A DNA stretch of 64,000 nt from Bog-756 sp963734395 (GCA_963734395.1 CAVTGY010000003.1:124001-188000), one strand, 5' to 3'; positions 33,794-43,824 are shown, numbered from the stretch's first letter. Numbers and translations: made by a program. Notes: generated from the letters alone by a model not told the origin.

Positions 33794-34459
33794 ATGCTCG
33801 ATCTGGCCATCCTCGGTCTCCTCCACGAACAGGAGCTCCACGGCTACGAGATCCGCCGTCGGCTCCGCGACGAGCTCGGCCTGTTCGCCAACATCTCCTT
33901 CGGATCGCTCTACCCGGCCCTGTCCCGTCTGGAGACGGCCGGCGCAGTGACCGTCACCGAATCGTCCGGCGCCGGCCTGCCCATCCCGTCGACCGGGTCC
34001 TTGAGCGGCGAACGCGCCGGTCTCCGGGCACGCCGGAGCGGGGGGACACGGGTGACCAAGCGGTCGCGCAAGGTGTACCGGATCACCGAGGTTGGACGCC
34101 AGCTCTTCGAGAAGCTCCTCGACGCCGACGAGCCCGCCGGGGCCGACGACGCCCGGAGTTTCGGCCTCCGCCTGGCCTTCGCCCGCCATCTTGCTCCCCA
34201 GGCCCGGTTGGCCCTACTCGAACGGAGGCGGGCCCAGTTGACCCGTCGGCTGGCCACCGACCGGGTGCGCGCTTCGGGGGACCGCCTTGACGTCTACACC
34301 CGTTCCCTGGTGGAACACAGCACCGAGGCCACCGAGCACGACATCGCCTGGCTCGATCGCCTCATCGAGCTCGAAAGAAACAAGCAGTCAGCAACCCGAC
34401 CGAAAACAGGCGAGCCCCGCGGAGGGGACGCCGTAACCGTAACGAAGGGAACCACTTGA
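33794..34459 (+). CDS. PadR family transcriptional regulator
   Basis: About 221 residues. N-terminal winged helix LDLAILGLLHEQELHGYEIRRRLRDELG and FGSLYPALSRLETAGAV define PadR. An insertion of about 40 basic residues (GAGLPIPSTG to RVTKRSRK) lies between the helices and wing; KVYRITEVGRQLFEKLL ends the domain and a C-terminal dimerising helix follows. GTG at 33791 and ATG at 33794 both possible. The stop overlaps the ino1 start by one base, so it probably controls inositol synthesis. Confidence 0.85.
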   Translation: MLDLAILGLLHEQELHGYEIRRRLRDELGLFANISFGSLYPALSRLETAGAVTVTESSGAGLPIPSTGSLSGERAGLRARRSGGTRVTKRSRKVYRITEVGRQLFEKLLDADEPAGADDARSFGLRLAFARHLAPQARLALLERRRAQLTRRLATDRVRASGDRLDVYTRSLVEHSTEATEHDIAWLDRLIELERNKQSATRPKTGEPRGGDAVTVTKGTT

Positions 34460-35556
34460 TGAACAAGGTCCGAGTAGCCATCGCCGGCGTGGGCAACTGC
34501 GCCAGCTCCCTCATCCAGGGAGTCGAGTACTACCGGGGGGCCGATCCGACCGAGACGGTGCCCGGGCTCATGCATGTGGTGCTCGGTGGCTATCACGTCG
34601 GGGATCTCGAATTCGTGGCTGCATTCGACGCCGATGCGGCCAAGGTGGGGACCGACCTGGGCAAGGCCATCTTCGCCGGCCAGAACAACACCATCCTGTT
34701 CGCCAGCGTCGGTGAATTGGGGATCACCGTGCAGCGCGGTCCGACCCTGGACGGGTTCGGCAAGTACTACCGCGAGACCGTCGAGGAATCGCCCGCCGAA
34801 CCGATCGACGTGGTGGCGGCACTGAAGGACTCGCGGGCCGACGTTCTGGTCAGCTATCTCCCGGTTGGGTCCGAGCAGGCCCAGCGCTTCTACGCCGAGG
34901 CGTGCCTCGAGGCGGGGGTGGCCTTCGTCAACGCCATCCCGGTGTTCATCGCCTCCGACCCCGACTGGGCCCGCCGGTTCCACGCCGCCGGCCTTCCCAT
35001 CGTCGGGGACGACATCAAGAGCCAGGTCGGATCCACCATCGTCCATCGGATCCTCACCCGGCTGTTCGAGGACAGGGGCCTGGCCCTCGATCACACCTAC
35101 CAGCTCAACGTGGGCGGCAACATGGACTTCAAGAACATGCTCGAGCGGGACCGCCTCGAGTCGAAGAAGGTGTCGAAGACCCAGGCGGTGACCAGCCAGA
35201 TCGAGCACGGCTCGCTGCCGGCCGACGACGTCCACATCGGGCCGTCCGACCACGTGCCATGGCTGCACGACCGCAAGTGGGCCTACATCCGGATGGAGGG
35301 CCGCAACTTCGGCGACGTACCTCTCAACCTCGAGCTCAAGCTCGAGGTGTGGGACTCGCCCAACTCCGCCGGGGTGATCATCGACGCCGTCCGGTGCGCC
35401 AAGCTCGCCCTCGATCGGGGGATCGGCGGGCCGCTGCTCGGGCCTTCCGCCTACTTCATGAAGTCGCCACCGGTGCAATTCCACGACGACGTGGCCCATG
35501 ACATGGTCGAGTCCTTCGCCGAGGGCGAGCGCGGCCCGGTCTGGCCCCAGGACTGA
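34459..35556 (+). CDS. ino1: Inositol-3-phosphate synthase
   Basis: 365 residues, the short actinobacterial/archaeal form. Converts glucose-6-phosphate to inositol-3-phosphate with NAD, feeding phosphatidylinositol and mycothiol. Visible: RVAIAGVGNCASSLIQGVEYY (Rossmann), AFDADAAKVG, GDDIKSQVGSTIVHR, LNVGGNMDFKNM, and SKKVSKTQAV (Lys-rich active site). ATG at 34459 with GAAGGGA 8 bases upstream; the TTG at 34456 is less likely. Co-transcribed with PadR. Confidence 0.95.
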   Translation: MNKVRVAIAGVGNCASSLIQGVEYYRGADPTETVPGLMHVVLGGYHVGDLEFVAAFDADAAKVGTDLGKAIFAGQNNTILFASVGELGITVQRGPTLDGFGKYYRETVEESPAEPIDVVAALKDSRADVLVSYLPVGSEQAQRFYAEACLEAGVAFVNAIPVFIASDPDWARRFHAAGLPIVGDDIKSQVGSTIVHRILTRLFEDRGLALDHTYQLNVGGNMDFKNMLERDRLESKKVSKTQAVTSQIEHGSLPADDVHIGPSDHVPWLHDRKWAYIRMEGRNFGDVPLNLELKLEVWDSPNSAGVIIDAVRCAKLALDRGIGGPLLGPSAYFMKSPPVQFHDDVAHDMVESFAEGERGPVWPQD

Positions 35557-35571
35557 GAAGGCGGCCGCCGA

Positions 35572-36960
35572 TCAGGCCTGTTGCGCCCACCATTCGACCA
35601 GCCGCTTGCGGGCCTCTTCTTCGGGAAGCGGTCCTTCCTCGAGCCGTAGCTCGAGCAGAAAGGCCAGCGCCCGGCCCACGTCGCGCCCCGGGGTGAGGCC
35701 CAGTTCCTCCATGACCTGGGTCCCGTCCAGGTCGGGCCGAATGGCATCGAGCTCCTCCCGCTGACGGAGCTCGTCGATCCGGGCCTCGAGCTCGTCCATG
35801 CTCCGTCCGAGGGCCCGGGCCTTGTTGGCGTTGCGGGTGGTGCAGTCGCACCGGGTCAGCTCGTTGAGGCGATCGAGCAACGGACCGGCGTCGCGTACGT
35901 AGCGGCGCACGGCCCGGTCGGTCCATCCCAACCGGTAGGTGTGGAAACGCAGATGAAGGTTGACCAGTTCGGTCACCACCTCCACGTCGGCGCCCGGGTA
36001 GCGCAGGGCCTGCATTCGAGCTCGGGTCATCCGCGCCCCGACCACCTCGTGGTGGTGAAAGGTCACCCCCCCGGCGGCGAACGCCCGGGTCCTGGGCTTA
36101 CCCACGTCGTGGAAGAGAGCGGCCAGGCGCAGCAGCCGGTCGGGGCTGGTCTTGTCCACCACCGCCAGCGTGTGGGCGAGGACGTCCTTGTGCCGGTGGA
36201 TCGGGTCTTGCTCGAGGGCCAGCCCGGGAAGCTCGGGAAGGAACTCCTCGGCCAGGCCGGTGCGGACCACGAACCACAGCGCCACCGAGGGCACCGGCAC
36301 CATGACGATGTTGTCCAGCTCGTCGCGGATCCGTTCCGCCGACACGATGGCCAGGCGTTGATGCCCGGACCGCACCGCCTCGACCAGCTCCGGCGTGGGT
36401 TCGAGGTTGAGCTTGGCGATGAACCTGGCCGCTCTGAGCATCCGCAGGGGATCGTCGGCAAAGGACACCTCGGGATCCAGCGGCGTGGACAGCCGGTGCA
36501 CGGAGAGATCGGCGAGACCTCCGAACGGATCGACCATCTCCAATTCGGGAAGCCGCAGGGCCATGGCGTTGATGGTGAAGTCCCGGCGGGCCAGGTCCTC
36601 CTCCACGGTGTCCCCGAACTCCACATCGGGCTTGCGTGAGTCCGGCCGGTAGGCCTCGGCCCGATGGGTGGTGACCTCGTACTTCTGGCCGCCGCGGAGA
36701 AAGCCGATGGTGCCGAAACGCTTGCCCTGCGTCCACACCGAGTCGGCCCAGCCGGTCACCAGACGTTCGATGTCCTCCGGCCGTGCGTTGGTGGTGAAAT
36801 CGAGATCGCGTTCGGCCTGCGACGTTGCGGGTTCGGAATCGGCGAAAACGGCGTCGCGAACCGACCCGCCGACCAAATAGAGGGTGTAACCCGCCGACCG
36901 AAAACGATCGGAGAGATCAGTGGTGGCCTGCACCAGAGGTTGAAGACGCTCGGGGAGCAC
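35572..36960 (-). CDS. cca: CCA tRNA nucleotidyltransferase, HD-domain form
   Basis: 462 residues. Adds CCA to tRNA 3' ends. Class II nucleotidyltransferase head LYLVGGSVRDAV and ERDLDFTT (metal Asp pair), RRDFTINAMALRL, and DPLRMLRAARFIAKL; then a C-terminal HD domain with HRHKDVLAHTLAVVD and ALFHDVGKPRT for phosphohydrolase activity. The GTG at 36960 begins VLPERLQPL; the frame is open to 37386 but that part is antisense to the next gene. In actinobacteria this is the pcnA/cca gene next to murJ. Confidence 0.92.
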   Translation of the reverse strand: MLPERLQPLVQATTDLSDRFRSAGYTLYLVGGSVRDAVFADSEPATSQAERDLDFTTNARPEDIERLVTGWADSVWTQGKRFGTIGFLRGGQKYEVTTHRAEAYRPDSRKPDVEFGDTVEEDLARRDFTINAMALRLPELEMVDPFGGLADLSVHRLSTPLDPEVSFADDPLRMLRAARFIAKLNLEPTPELVEAVRSGHQRLAIVSAERIRDELDNIVMVPVPSVALWFVVRTGLAEEFLPELPGLALEQDPIHRHKDVLAHTLAVVDKTSPDRLLRLAALFHDVGKPRTRAFAAGGVTFHHHEVVGARMTRARMQALRYPGADVEVVTELVNLHLRFHTYRLGWTDRAVRRYVRDAGPLLDRLNELTRCDCTTRNANKARALGRSMDELEARIDELRQREELDAIRPDLDGTQVMEELGLTPGRDVGRALAFLLELRLEEGPLPEEEARKRLVEWWAQQA

Positions 36961-37117
36961 GCCGCCGAGGGTAGTGCGACTGGCGTAGGCTGCCGTCCCG
37001 AGTGGATCGGGAACCAGGCCGCCTGTGCCCCAGCGCCAGCCATCCCCGGGCCGAAGTGCCAACCGGGGACGGGCCCGCCCCGATCGTCGGGGTGGGCCCT
37101 TCGGTGCCCGGCCGGCG

Positions 37118-40100
37118 ATGACCGCCCCGGTCGCTCCTCCCCGCTCCTCTCTTCCATCCGGTCGTGGTCGGGCCGGTTTTGGTCGTGTGCGACGACCAGC
37201 GCTGGTCATGGTGGGTGCGGCGCTGGTCATCGGGATATTGGCGACCACCCAAACCGCGTTCGCCCACACCACGGGCCACCCCGATGCCCGGGCCGTGGTG
37301 TCCGGCTCAGCGGAGTCGGCGACGGCACCCTTGACCGTCGTCGCCCAGACACCCTGGGTGGCGCCGGGCCAGCCCTTCGACCTCAAGTTCCGGGTCGGTA
37401 CCGATACTGTTCCCGCTGCTCAACTCGGGGTGTCGGTCGCGGTCTACCCCTGCCTGTCCAGCGTGTCCGCATTCGATCAGTCGGTGTCGAGTTCGTCGGT
37501 CCCGTCGGAAACACCCATCTCCTCCACCCCGTCGCCTCTTCCGGTCAGCGGGCTTCCGGCGGTGGCCGGCGTCGTCGACCTGTCGATGCCGGTGGTGGTG
37601 GGCACCGAGACCAGTCCGACCGCTGCGCCCTACACCATCGACCTGACAGCAGGCGACCAGTGCGGTGCCTATCCTTCCGGGGTCTACCCGATCCGGGTGC
37701 AGTTGACCGATCTGAACACCAAGCAGGCGGTCGCCGGTGTGACCACCCACCTGGTCTACACCGACGCCGACGGCGGCACCCAGCGGTTGCGGGTTGCGGT
37801 GGTGCTGCCCCTCCAGACAGCATTGCCGCCCTCCCGCTCGGTCACCCCCGCACAGCTGCTGGCCCGCCCCGCGGCGGCGCTGGATCCGCCGACTCCCTCC
37901 GCTGCCGCCGCGCTCAACGGGGTGGTCGCAACGCTGAGCACCGACACCACGGTTCCGATCACCCTCGAGGTCAGCCCGCTGAGCGTGGCCACGCTGGACG
38001 CCCTCACCAAACCGGGCCACCCGTCCATCGCCACCGGATTGACCGCGGTGGCCGCCGATCCCGCGGTGCAGTTGGTCGCCACCCCGTTCGCACCGGTCAA
38101 TGCCTCGAGCCTGGTCGACGCCGGCCTGGGCACCGAGTTGGCCCTGCAGGTCTCCCGAGGGACCCAATCGCTGTCCGCCACCGTCTCCCACCCACCGCCG
38201 GCCGCGGGAGCAGCCGGCCTCGGGGCGTGGATCGCCAACGATCCGCTCGACACGGCCACCGCCACCCAGCTGGAAGCGGACGGCTACACCCAACTGGTCC
38301 TTCCCGGCGACAGCGTCTCCTCCTCACCGGTCGATGGATCGACCGCCGAACCCTTCCAGCTCACCACCACCCGTGGACCGATGACCGCAGTGGTGGCCAA
38401 CGCCGATCTGTCGGCCCGCTTCACCGGTTCCCCCGAGAATCCGGTGCTCGCCGCCCACCAGTTGGTCTCCGAAATGGCGCAGATCTACTTCGAGAAGCCG
38501 AACGACACCACCCCCCGCGCCGTGGTGGCGGTGGCCCCCACCGACTGGCCCACCAGTGCGTTGTTCGTCCAAGCACTCACCGCGGCGCTCGACGGCAACC
38601 CGATCCTCGAACCGGTGACCACCTCCCAGCTGTTCGGGACGTTCGGCAACGCAGCGGGCTGCCGGGGCTGCCGACTGCTCCCGGTCAACGACGACGCCGG
38701 TCTTCCGGTCTCAGCCATCCACACCCAGCGTCAGCGAGTCGACGGCCTGTCGTCGGCCACCAACGGGCTTGCCGCGCGCTCCATCACCACCCAACTCAGC
38801 GACCTGGTGCTGGCCGGCGAGTCCGAGGTCCTCCGCCCGTCCCAGCAGTCCGGCGTGCTCACCAACACCGGGGCCGCCGTGGATGCGCAACTGGGTCAGC
38901 TCCAAGTGGCCGGTGACCGCACCATCACGCTCACCTCCCAACAGGGCAACCTGCCGGTGACCATCGTGTCCAACACCTCCTACCCGGTCTCCGCCACACT
39001 GACCCTGACCAGCGACAAGCTGCTCTTTCCCAACGGCACCACCCAGTGGAGCCAGCCGGTCAGCCTCCAGCTGCCCAACACCGTCGTCGACGTACGGGTT
39101 CGCGCCCGCGCCTCGGGGGTGTTCAAGGTCGGCGTCGTGCTCCACTCCCCTGCCTACGGCCTCGAGCTCTCCAGCGGCGAGGTCGACGTGCGGTCGACCA
39201 CCACCTCGGTGGTGGGCATCATCCTGTCGGTCGGCGCGCTGTGCGTGCTGGCGTTCTGGTGGATCAGGACCTCACGGAAGCGCAGGGCGGCTCGTCGGGC
39301 TGACGAACTGGAGACGGGCGCACAACCGGGAGCTCGGGTGACCGACACCGAAATCGACGGGCTCCCACCGGCGGCCGGCGGGGGTCGCCGCCGGCTGGCC
39401 GGGGCCACCCTGGGCATGGCCATAGGCACCACCCTGTCCAGGCTGACCGGGGTGGTTCGCCTCATTGCCCAGACCACCGCCCTGGGCGGCGCCGGGTTCG
39501 CCGACGGCTACAACCTGGCCAACACCACGCCCAACATCGTCACCGACATCGTGATCGGAGGGGTGCTGTCGGCCACCTTCGTCCCGGTGTTCGTCGACCA
39601 CCTCTCCACCCGGCGGGGCAAGGAGGCCTGGGAGGCGATCTCGGCGGTGGTCACGGTGACCATCACCGTGCTCATCGGAGCCACGGTGGCCTTCTTCGTT
39701 CTCACCCCGGAGATCATCCGTCTCTACACGGTCACCAATCACAGCGCCGACGTGCACCAGCAACAGCAAGAGGCCATCTTCCTGCTCCGCTGGTTCGTCC
39801 CCCAGTTGACCTGTTACGGACTCATCGCCCTGTTCAGCGCCCTGTTGAACGCCCGCGGCAAGTTCGCCGCCCCCATGTTCGTCCCCATCGCCAACAACTT
39901 GGTGGTGATCGGGATCCTGCTGTGGTTCCACGCGCTGGTCCCCCACCCCAGCCTGTCCTCGGTCGACACCCACCACACCGGGCTGGTGCTGTTGGGGGTG
40001 GGTACCACCCTCGGCGTGGTCGTCCAGGCCGTCCTGCTGATCCCGTCGCTCCTGCGGGCCGATCTGCACATCCGATTTCTTTGGAACCCGGCCCACCAGG

Positions 40101-41161
40101 CCATGCGCACCATCACCCGTCTGGCCGGTTGGACGCTCGGCTGGGTGGTGGCCAACCAGGTGGCGCTGGTCGTCATGTTGGCGCTGGCCGACGGGACCAC
40201 CGTGCCCGGAGGCGTGTCGGCATGGACCTACGCCTACATCTTCTTCCAACTGCCCTACGGAGTGGTCGCCGTGTCGGTGATGACCGCGGTGACGCCTTCT
40301 CTGTCGGCTCGGTGGGCCCAGGGGGACATCGACGGCTTCCGCCACCGCATGGTCTACGGCCTCCGAGGCATGCTGGCCATCATCATCCCCTCGGCGGTGG
40401 GCATGCTCATTCTGGCCCATCCGCTCATCGACCTGGTGCTGGCCCACGGGGCAGAGACCACCGCCGAAGCAGAGGCCACCGCAGCCACACTGGCCATGTT
40501 CTCGTTGGGGCTCCCCGGGTTCTGCATCTTCTTGTTCATGGTGCGAGTCCTCCAGTCGATGCAGGACACCCGTACCGCATTCCGTCTCTACCTGCTCGAG
40601 AACGTGACCAACATCGTCCTCGGATTGGCCCTCGTCCGTCCCCTCGGGGTACGCGGCCTGGCGCTTTCGCTGTCGATCGCCTACACGCTTGGCGCAGTGG
40701 TGGCCCTTTCGGTGATCGGGCGGCGAGTGGGTGGGCTCGGAGGAAGCGATCTCACCACGCCGGTCAAACGGGTGGTCGCGGCCTCGGGCGTGATGGCGGT
40801 GGCCACCGTGCTGGCCCTCAGCGTGTCGGGGGCGACCTCCGGAGTGGCGCTGCTGGCTCGGGTGGTGCTGGCGGTGGTGGTGGGATTGGTCTCCTATGTG
40901 GCCGCCGCCACGGTGCTCGGGGCCCGCCATGCCCGGCGAACCCTCCGCGAGCGGGAGGAGCGGGCGGCGGCCCGCGGCCGAACCCGGCCCGACCCGATGG
41001 TCGACCTCCCCGACACCGGCCCGGCCTCGGTGCGACCGTTCCGTGAAAGACTCGATGACCGCCCCGCCGATGCGCCGGTTCGTATTCTGCGACCGGTGAG
41101 CGAGGACCCGGGGGACGAGGAGGAGGAATTCGATGGCCCGCATCCGAGTGGTGACCGATAG
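37118..41161 (+). CDS. murJ: DUF6049 protein fused in frame to MurJ lipid II flippase
   Basis: One frame of 1347 residues (start ATG 37118; GTG 37025 also possible). Part 1, to about residue 735: signal anchor (VMVGAALVIGILATTQTAFA), extracytoplasmic DUF6049 domain, and a C-terminal helix SVVGIILSVGALCVLAFWWI followed by basic residues. Part 2, from about 741: MurJ/MviN with GATLGMAIGTTLSRLTGVVRLI, FVPVFVDHLSTRRGKEAWE and FSALLNARGKFAAPMFVPIANN, about 14 helices, and a charged tail after the last helix. In mycobacteria these are two genes. The topology fits a fusion: DUF6049 ends in the cytosol, where MurJ begins. An internal GTG at 39338 has GGGAG at 39328-39332, so MurJ could also be made alone, or a missed indel may have joined two GTGA-overlapping genes. 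Confidence 0.85.
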   Translation: MTAPVAPPRSSLPSGRGRAGFGRVRRPALVMVGAALVIGILATTQTAFAHTTGHPDARAVVSGSAESATAPLTVVAQTPWVAPGQPFDLKFRVGTDTVPAAQLGVSVAVYPCLSSVSAFDQSVSSSSVPSETPISSTPSPLPVSGLPAVAGVVDLSMPVVVGTETSPTAAPYTIDLTAGDQCGAYPSGVYPIRVQLTDLNTKQAVAGVTTHLVYTDADGGTQRLRVAVVLPLQTALPPSRSVTPAQLLARPAAALDPPTPSAAAALNGVVATLSTDTTVPITLEVSPLSVATLDALTKPGHPSIATGLTAVAADPAVQLVATPFAPVNASSLVDAGLGTELALQVSRGTQSLSATVSHPPPAAGAAGLGAWIANDPLDTATATQLEADGYTQLVLPGDSVSSSPVDGSTAEPFQLTTTRGPMTAVVANADLSARFTGSPENPVLAAHQLVSEMAQIYFEKPNDTTPRAVVAVAPTDWPTSALFVQALTAALDGNPILEPVTTSQLFGTFGNAAGCRGCRLLPVNDDAGLPVSAIHTQRQRVDGLSSATNGLAARSITTQLSDLVLAGESEVLRPSQQSGVLTNTGAAVDAQLGQLQVAGDRTITLTSQQGNLPVTIVSNTSYPVSATLTLTSDKLLFPNGTTQWSQPVSLQLPNTVVDVRVRARASGVFKVGVVLHSPAYGLELSSGEVDVRSTTTSVVGIILSVGALCVLAFWWIRTSRKRRAARRADELETGAQPGARVTDTEIDGLPPAAGGGRRRLAGATLGMAIGTTLSRLTGVVRLIAQTTALGGAGFADGYNLANTTPNIVTDIVIGGVLSATFVPVFVDHLSTRRGKEAWEAISAVVTVTITVLIGATVAFFVLTPEIIRLYTVTNHSADVHQQQQEAIFLLRWFVPQLTCYGLIALFSALLNARGKFAAPMFVPIANNLVVIGILLWFHALVPHPSLSSVDTHHTGLVLLGVGTTLGVVVQAVLLIPSLLRADLHIRFLWNPAHQAMRTITRLAGWTLGWVVANQVALVVMLALADGTTVPGGVSAWTYAYIFFQLPYGVVAVSVMTAVTPSLSARWAQGDIDGFRHRMVYGLRGMLAIIIPSAVGMLILAHPLIDLVLAHGAETTAEAEATAATLAMFSLGLPGFCIFLFMVRVLQSMQDTRTAFRLYLLENVTNIVLGLALVRPLGVRGLALSLSIAYTLGAVVALSVIGRRVGGLGGSDLTTPVKRVVAASGVMAVATVLALSVSGATSGVALLARVVLAVVVGLVSYVAAATVLGARHARRTLREREERAAARGRTRPDPMVDLPDTGPASVRPFRERLDDRPADAPVRILRPVSEDPGDEEEEFDGPHPSGDR

Positions 41162-41975
41162 CGCCTGCGATCTGCCGGCCGATCTGGCCGCCGAGTGGGA
41201 TGTGACCGTCGTTCCCCTCTCCATCCGATTCGGCGCCGAGGAGTTCGTTGACCAGTCGACACTCTCCACCGACCAGTTCTGGGCTCGATGCTCGGCCAGC
41301 CCGGTGCTCCCCGAGACATCGGCGCCTTCGGTCGGGGCCTTCCAGCAGGCCTTCGAACAGGCGGCCGACGGTGGGTACGACGGGGTCATCTGCATCAACC
41401 TGTCGGCCGAGGTTTCTGCCACCCACCAGGCCGCGGTGGCCGCGGCCAAGGCACTGGGCGACCGGATCCCGGTGCGCGCCGTCGACTCGCGGTCGCTGAC
41501 CATGGGCCAGGGCCTGATGGTCCTCGACGTGGCCGACCGGGCCCGCACCGGCGCCACCCTCGACGAGCTTGCCGACCGGGCCGAGCACCTCATCCCGCGC
41601 ACCAAGGTGTTCGGTGCGATCGACACCCTCGAGCACCTGGAGAAGGGCGGTCGGATCGGCGGCGCCCGGGCGCTGTTGGGCTCGCTGTTGTCGATCAAGC
41701 CGGTGGTGACCCTGGTCGACGGCCGGGTCGAGGAGGAGTCCAAGCAGCGCACCCGCGGCCGATCGCTGCGCTACCTGGCCGACAAGGCACGCAACTCCCC
41801 CCCGATCAGCCGCCTGGCGGTGTGCAACGGCGCCGCCACCGAGATCGACGAGTTCCTCGCCATGCTCGACGGGGTCAAGACCGAGCACCCGATGGTGGTG
41901 GTCGACCTCGGGCCGGTGGTCGGCACCCACACCGGCCCGGGCACCCTCGGGACCTGCCTGGTGACCGCCGACTGA
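41133..41975 (+). CDS. DegV family fatty-acid-binding protein
   Basis: 280 residues. RVVTDSACDLP at the N terminus, LPETSAPSVGAFQQAFEQ, the central INLSAEVSATHQAA and VDSRSLTMGQGLMVLDVA, and GAIDTLEHLEKGGRIGGARALLGSLLSIKPV are DegV signatures. These proteins hold a fatty acid and, in some bacteria, hand it to a fatty-acid kinase (FakB role). Overlaps the end of the MurJ frame by 29 bases. Confidence 0.9.
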   Translation: MARIRVVTDSACDLPADLAAEWDVTVVPLSIRFGAEEFVDQSTLSTDQFWARCSASPVLPETSAPSVGAFQQAFEQAADGGYDGVICINLSAEVSATHQAAVAAAKALGDRIPVRAVDSRSLTMGQGLMVLDVADRARTGATLDELADRAEHLIPRTKVFGAIDTLEHLEKGGRIGGARALLGSLLSIKPVVTLVDGRVEEESKQRTRGRSLRYLADKARNSPPISRLAVCNGAATEIDEFLAMLDGVKTEHPMVVVDLGPVVGTHTGPGTLGTCLVTAD

Positions 41976-42032
41976 GCTCGCCCCGTACCGCGTTCCGGCA
42001 GGCCACGGAGGCAGTCGGACTATCCTCGCACC

Positions 42033-42389
42033 ATGGATCCGAAGCCCGAACCATCGACACCTCGACTGCCCGGCTCCGGCATGATCAGCGATCTACCCAC
42101 CCGAGGGGCCGACCTGGTCGACAATCTGGTCGAGCTGCTCAGGGACAAGACGGTCCGGCCGCTCACCCTGATGACCCGGGCCGTCGTGTTCGGCATCATC
42201 GTCTTCGCCGCCGGCGTGGTGACCATCACCCTCCTTTCGATCACCCTGATCCGCCTGCTCACGGTGTATGTGTTCGACGGCCGGGTCTGGCTTTCGGACC
42301 TGGTGGTCGGGGCCCTGTTCGTGGTGGTCGGGGTGGTGGCCTGGAGCCGGCGGACCGATCCGAGCGCCGGATCCGAAGGTGCCCGGTGA
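42033..42389 (+). CDS. Two-helix membrane protein upstream of trxB
   Basis: 118 residues with a Pro-rich N terminus, DKTVRPLTLMTR, then two hydrophobic helices (about 49-74 and 86-104) and a short polar end. It resembles small phage-holin-like or DUF-type proteins at this locus in actinobacteria; no function can be read. It overlaps the trxB GTG by 4 bases (GTGA), so it is probably co-translated. Confidence 0.6.
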   Translation: MDPKPEPSTPRLPGSGMISDLPTRGADLVDNLVELLRDKTVRPLTLMTRAVVFGIIVFAAGVVTITLLSITLIRLLTVYVFDGRVWLSDLVVGALFVVVGVVAWSRRTDPSAGSEGAR

Positions 42390-43354
42390 CCCAGTCCCGT
42401 CAGGTGGTGATCGTGGGCTCGGGGCCCGCAGGGCTGACCGCAGCCATCTACGCGTCGAGGGCGCAGCTGGACCCGCTGGTCATCGAAGGCGAGCCGTCGT
42501 CGACCAGTGACCAGCCGGGCGGGCAGCTGATGCTCACCACCGACGTCGAGAACTACCCCGGTTTCATCGAGGGCATCATGGGCCCCGAGCTCATGCAGGC
42601 CTTCCGCGAGCAGGCCGCCCGCTTCGGAGCCCAGTACGTGACGGCCAAGGTGTCCCGTGTCGACCTGTCGGCCAGGCCGTTCGGATTGTGGACCGGCGAT
42701 CCCGACGTCGGGGAGCCGACCTACGCCGCCGAGGCACTGATCGTCGCCACCGGGGCCCAGTCCCTGATGCTCAACCTCGAAAACGAGGAGCGACTCCTCG
42801 GCTACGGAGTCTCCACCTGCGCCACCTGCGACGGCTTCTTCTTCCGCCAAAAGGAGATCGCGGTGGTGGGCGGTGGCGATTCCGCCATGGAGGAGGCTCT
42901 GTTTCTCACCCGGTTCGCCGACAAGGTGACCATCATCCACCGTCGGGGCGAGCTGCGGGCGTCCAAGGTCATGCAGCAACGGGCGTTCGCCAACCTGAAG
43001 ATCGCCTTCCTCTGGAACAGCTCGGTCGTCGACGTCCTCGGGGACACCACGGTGGCCGGGGTGCGGGTGCGCGACAACCTGAGCGAGGAGGAGTCGGAGA
43101 TCGCCCTCTCGGGTCTGTTCGTGGCCATCGGGCACGAACCCAACACCTCTCTGTTCAAGGGCCAGCTCGAGCTCGAGGAGAACGGGTACATCCGCACTTT
43201 CGACGGGACCCGGACCAACGTGGACGGGGTGTTCGCCTGTGGCGACGTGCAGGATCACCGCTACCGCCAGGCGGTCACCGCCGCCGGCTCGGGATGCATG
43301 GCCGCGATCGACGTCGAGCGCTGGCTCGAGGATCAGCACGCCGGTCCCTCCTGA
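42386..43354 (+). CDS. trxB: Thioredoxin reductase
   Basis: 322 residues. FAD motif VIVGSGPAGLTAA, redox CATC in GVSTCATCDGFFF, NADPH motif VVGGGDSAMEEALFLT with HRR following, and GVFACGDVQDHRYRQAVTAAGSG. It reduces thioredoxin encoded 143 bases downstream. GTG start inside the upstream stop. Confidence 0.95.
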   Translation: MTQSRQVVIVGSGPAGLTAAIYASRAQLDPLVIEGEPSSTSDQPGGQLMLTTDVENYPGFIEGIMGPELMQAFREQAARFGAQYVTAKVSRVDLSARPFGLWTGDPDVGEPTYAAEALIVATGAQSLMLNLENEERLLGYGVSTCATCDGFFFRQKEIAVVGGGDSAMEEALFLTRFADKVTIIHRRGELRASKVMQQRAFANLKIAFLWNSSVVDVLGDTTVAGVRVRDNLSEEESEIALSGLFVAIGHEPNTSLFKGQLELEENGYIRTFDGTRTNVDGVFACGDVQDHRYRQAVTAAGSGCMAAIDVERWLEDQHAGPS

Positions 43355-43497
43355 ATCGTCCCCTTCGGCCCGCACCGCCGTCTGATCTACCCCGATCCCG
43401 GTGTGGGAATGCCGGGACCCCTATGGTGGTTGACCACCCTGCGCCGGTGATCGACACCAGGCAGGACCCGGGAAGTCGGGCAGGAGGATCGAGCATC

Positions 43498-43824
43498 ATG
43501 AGTGAGAAGATCGCAACGTTGAGCGACGCTAGCTTTGACGAGCATGTCAAGTCGTCGGACGTTCCCGTGTTGGTCGACTTCTGGGCGGAGTGGTGCGGCC
43601 CGTGCAAGATGATCGCTCCGGTATTGGAGGAGATCGCATCGGAGCAGGCGGGGAAGCTGGACGTAGCCAAACTCAACATCGACGACAACCTGGACGTGAC
43701 CCGCAGGTTCGACGTGATGAGCGTGCCCACCCTCATCCTGTTCAAGAACGGGGAGCCGGCGGTGCGCATCGTGGGAGCCAAGGGCAAGGGTCAGCTCCTG
43801 CAGGAGCTCTCGGGCCACCTCTGA
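43498..43824 (+). CDS. trxA: Thioredoxin
   Basis: 108 residues. Active site WCGPC in VDFWAEWCGPCKMIAP, cis-Pro in VMSVPTLILFKNGEP. AGGAGG lies 10 bases before the ATG. Located as in mycobacteria (trxB-trxC-cwlM). Confidence 0.96.
   Translation: MSEKIATLSDASFDEHVKSSDVPVLVDFWAEWCGPCKMIAPVLEEIASEQAGKLDVAKLNIDDNLDVTRRFDVMSVPTLILFKNGEPAVRIVGAKGKGQLLQELSGHL

Noticed and set aside
39272..41752. 826-codon open frame on the minus strand
   Set aside because: Antisense of MurJ and DegV, low complexity, no domain. The plus-strand genes explain the sequence.
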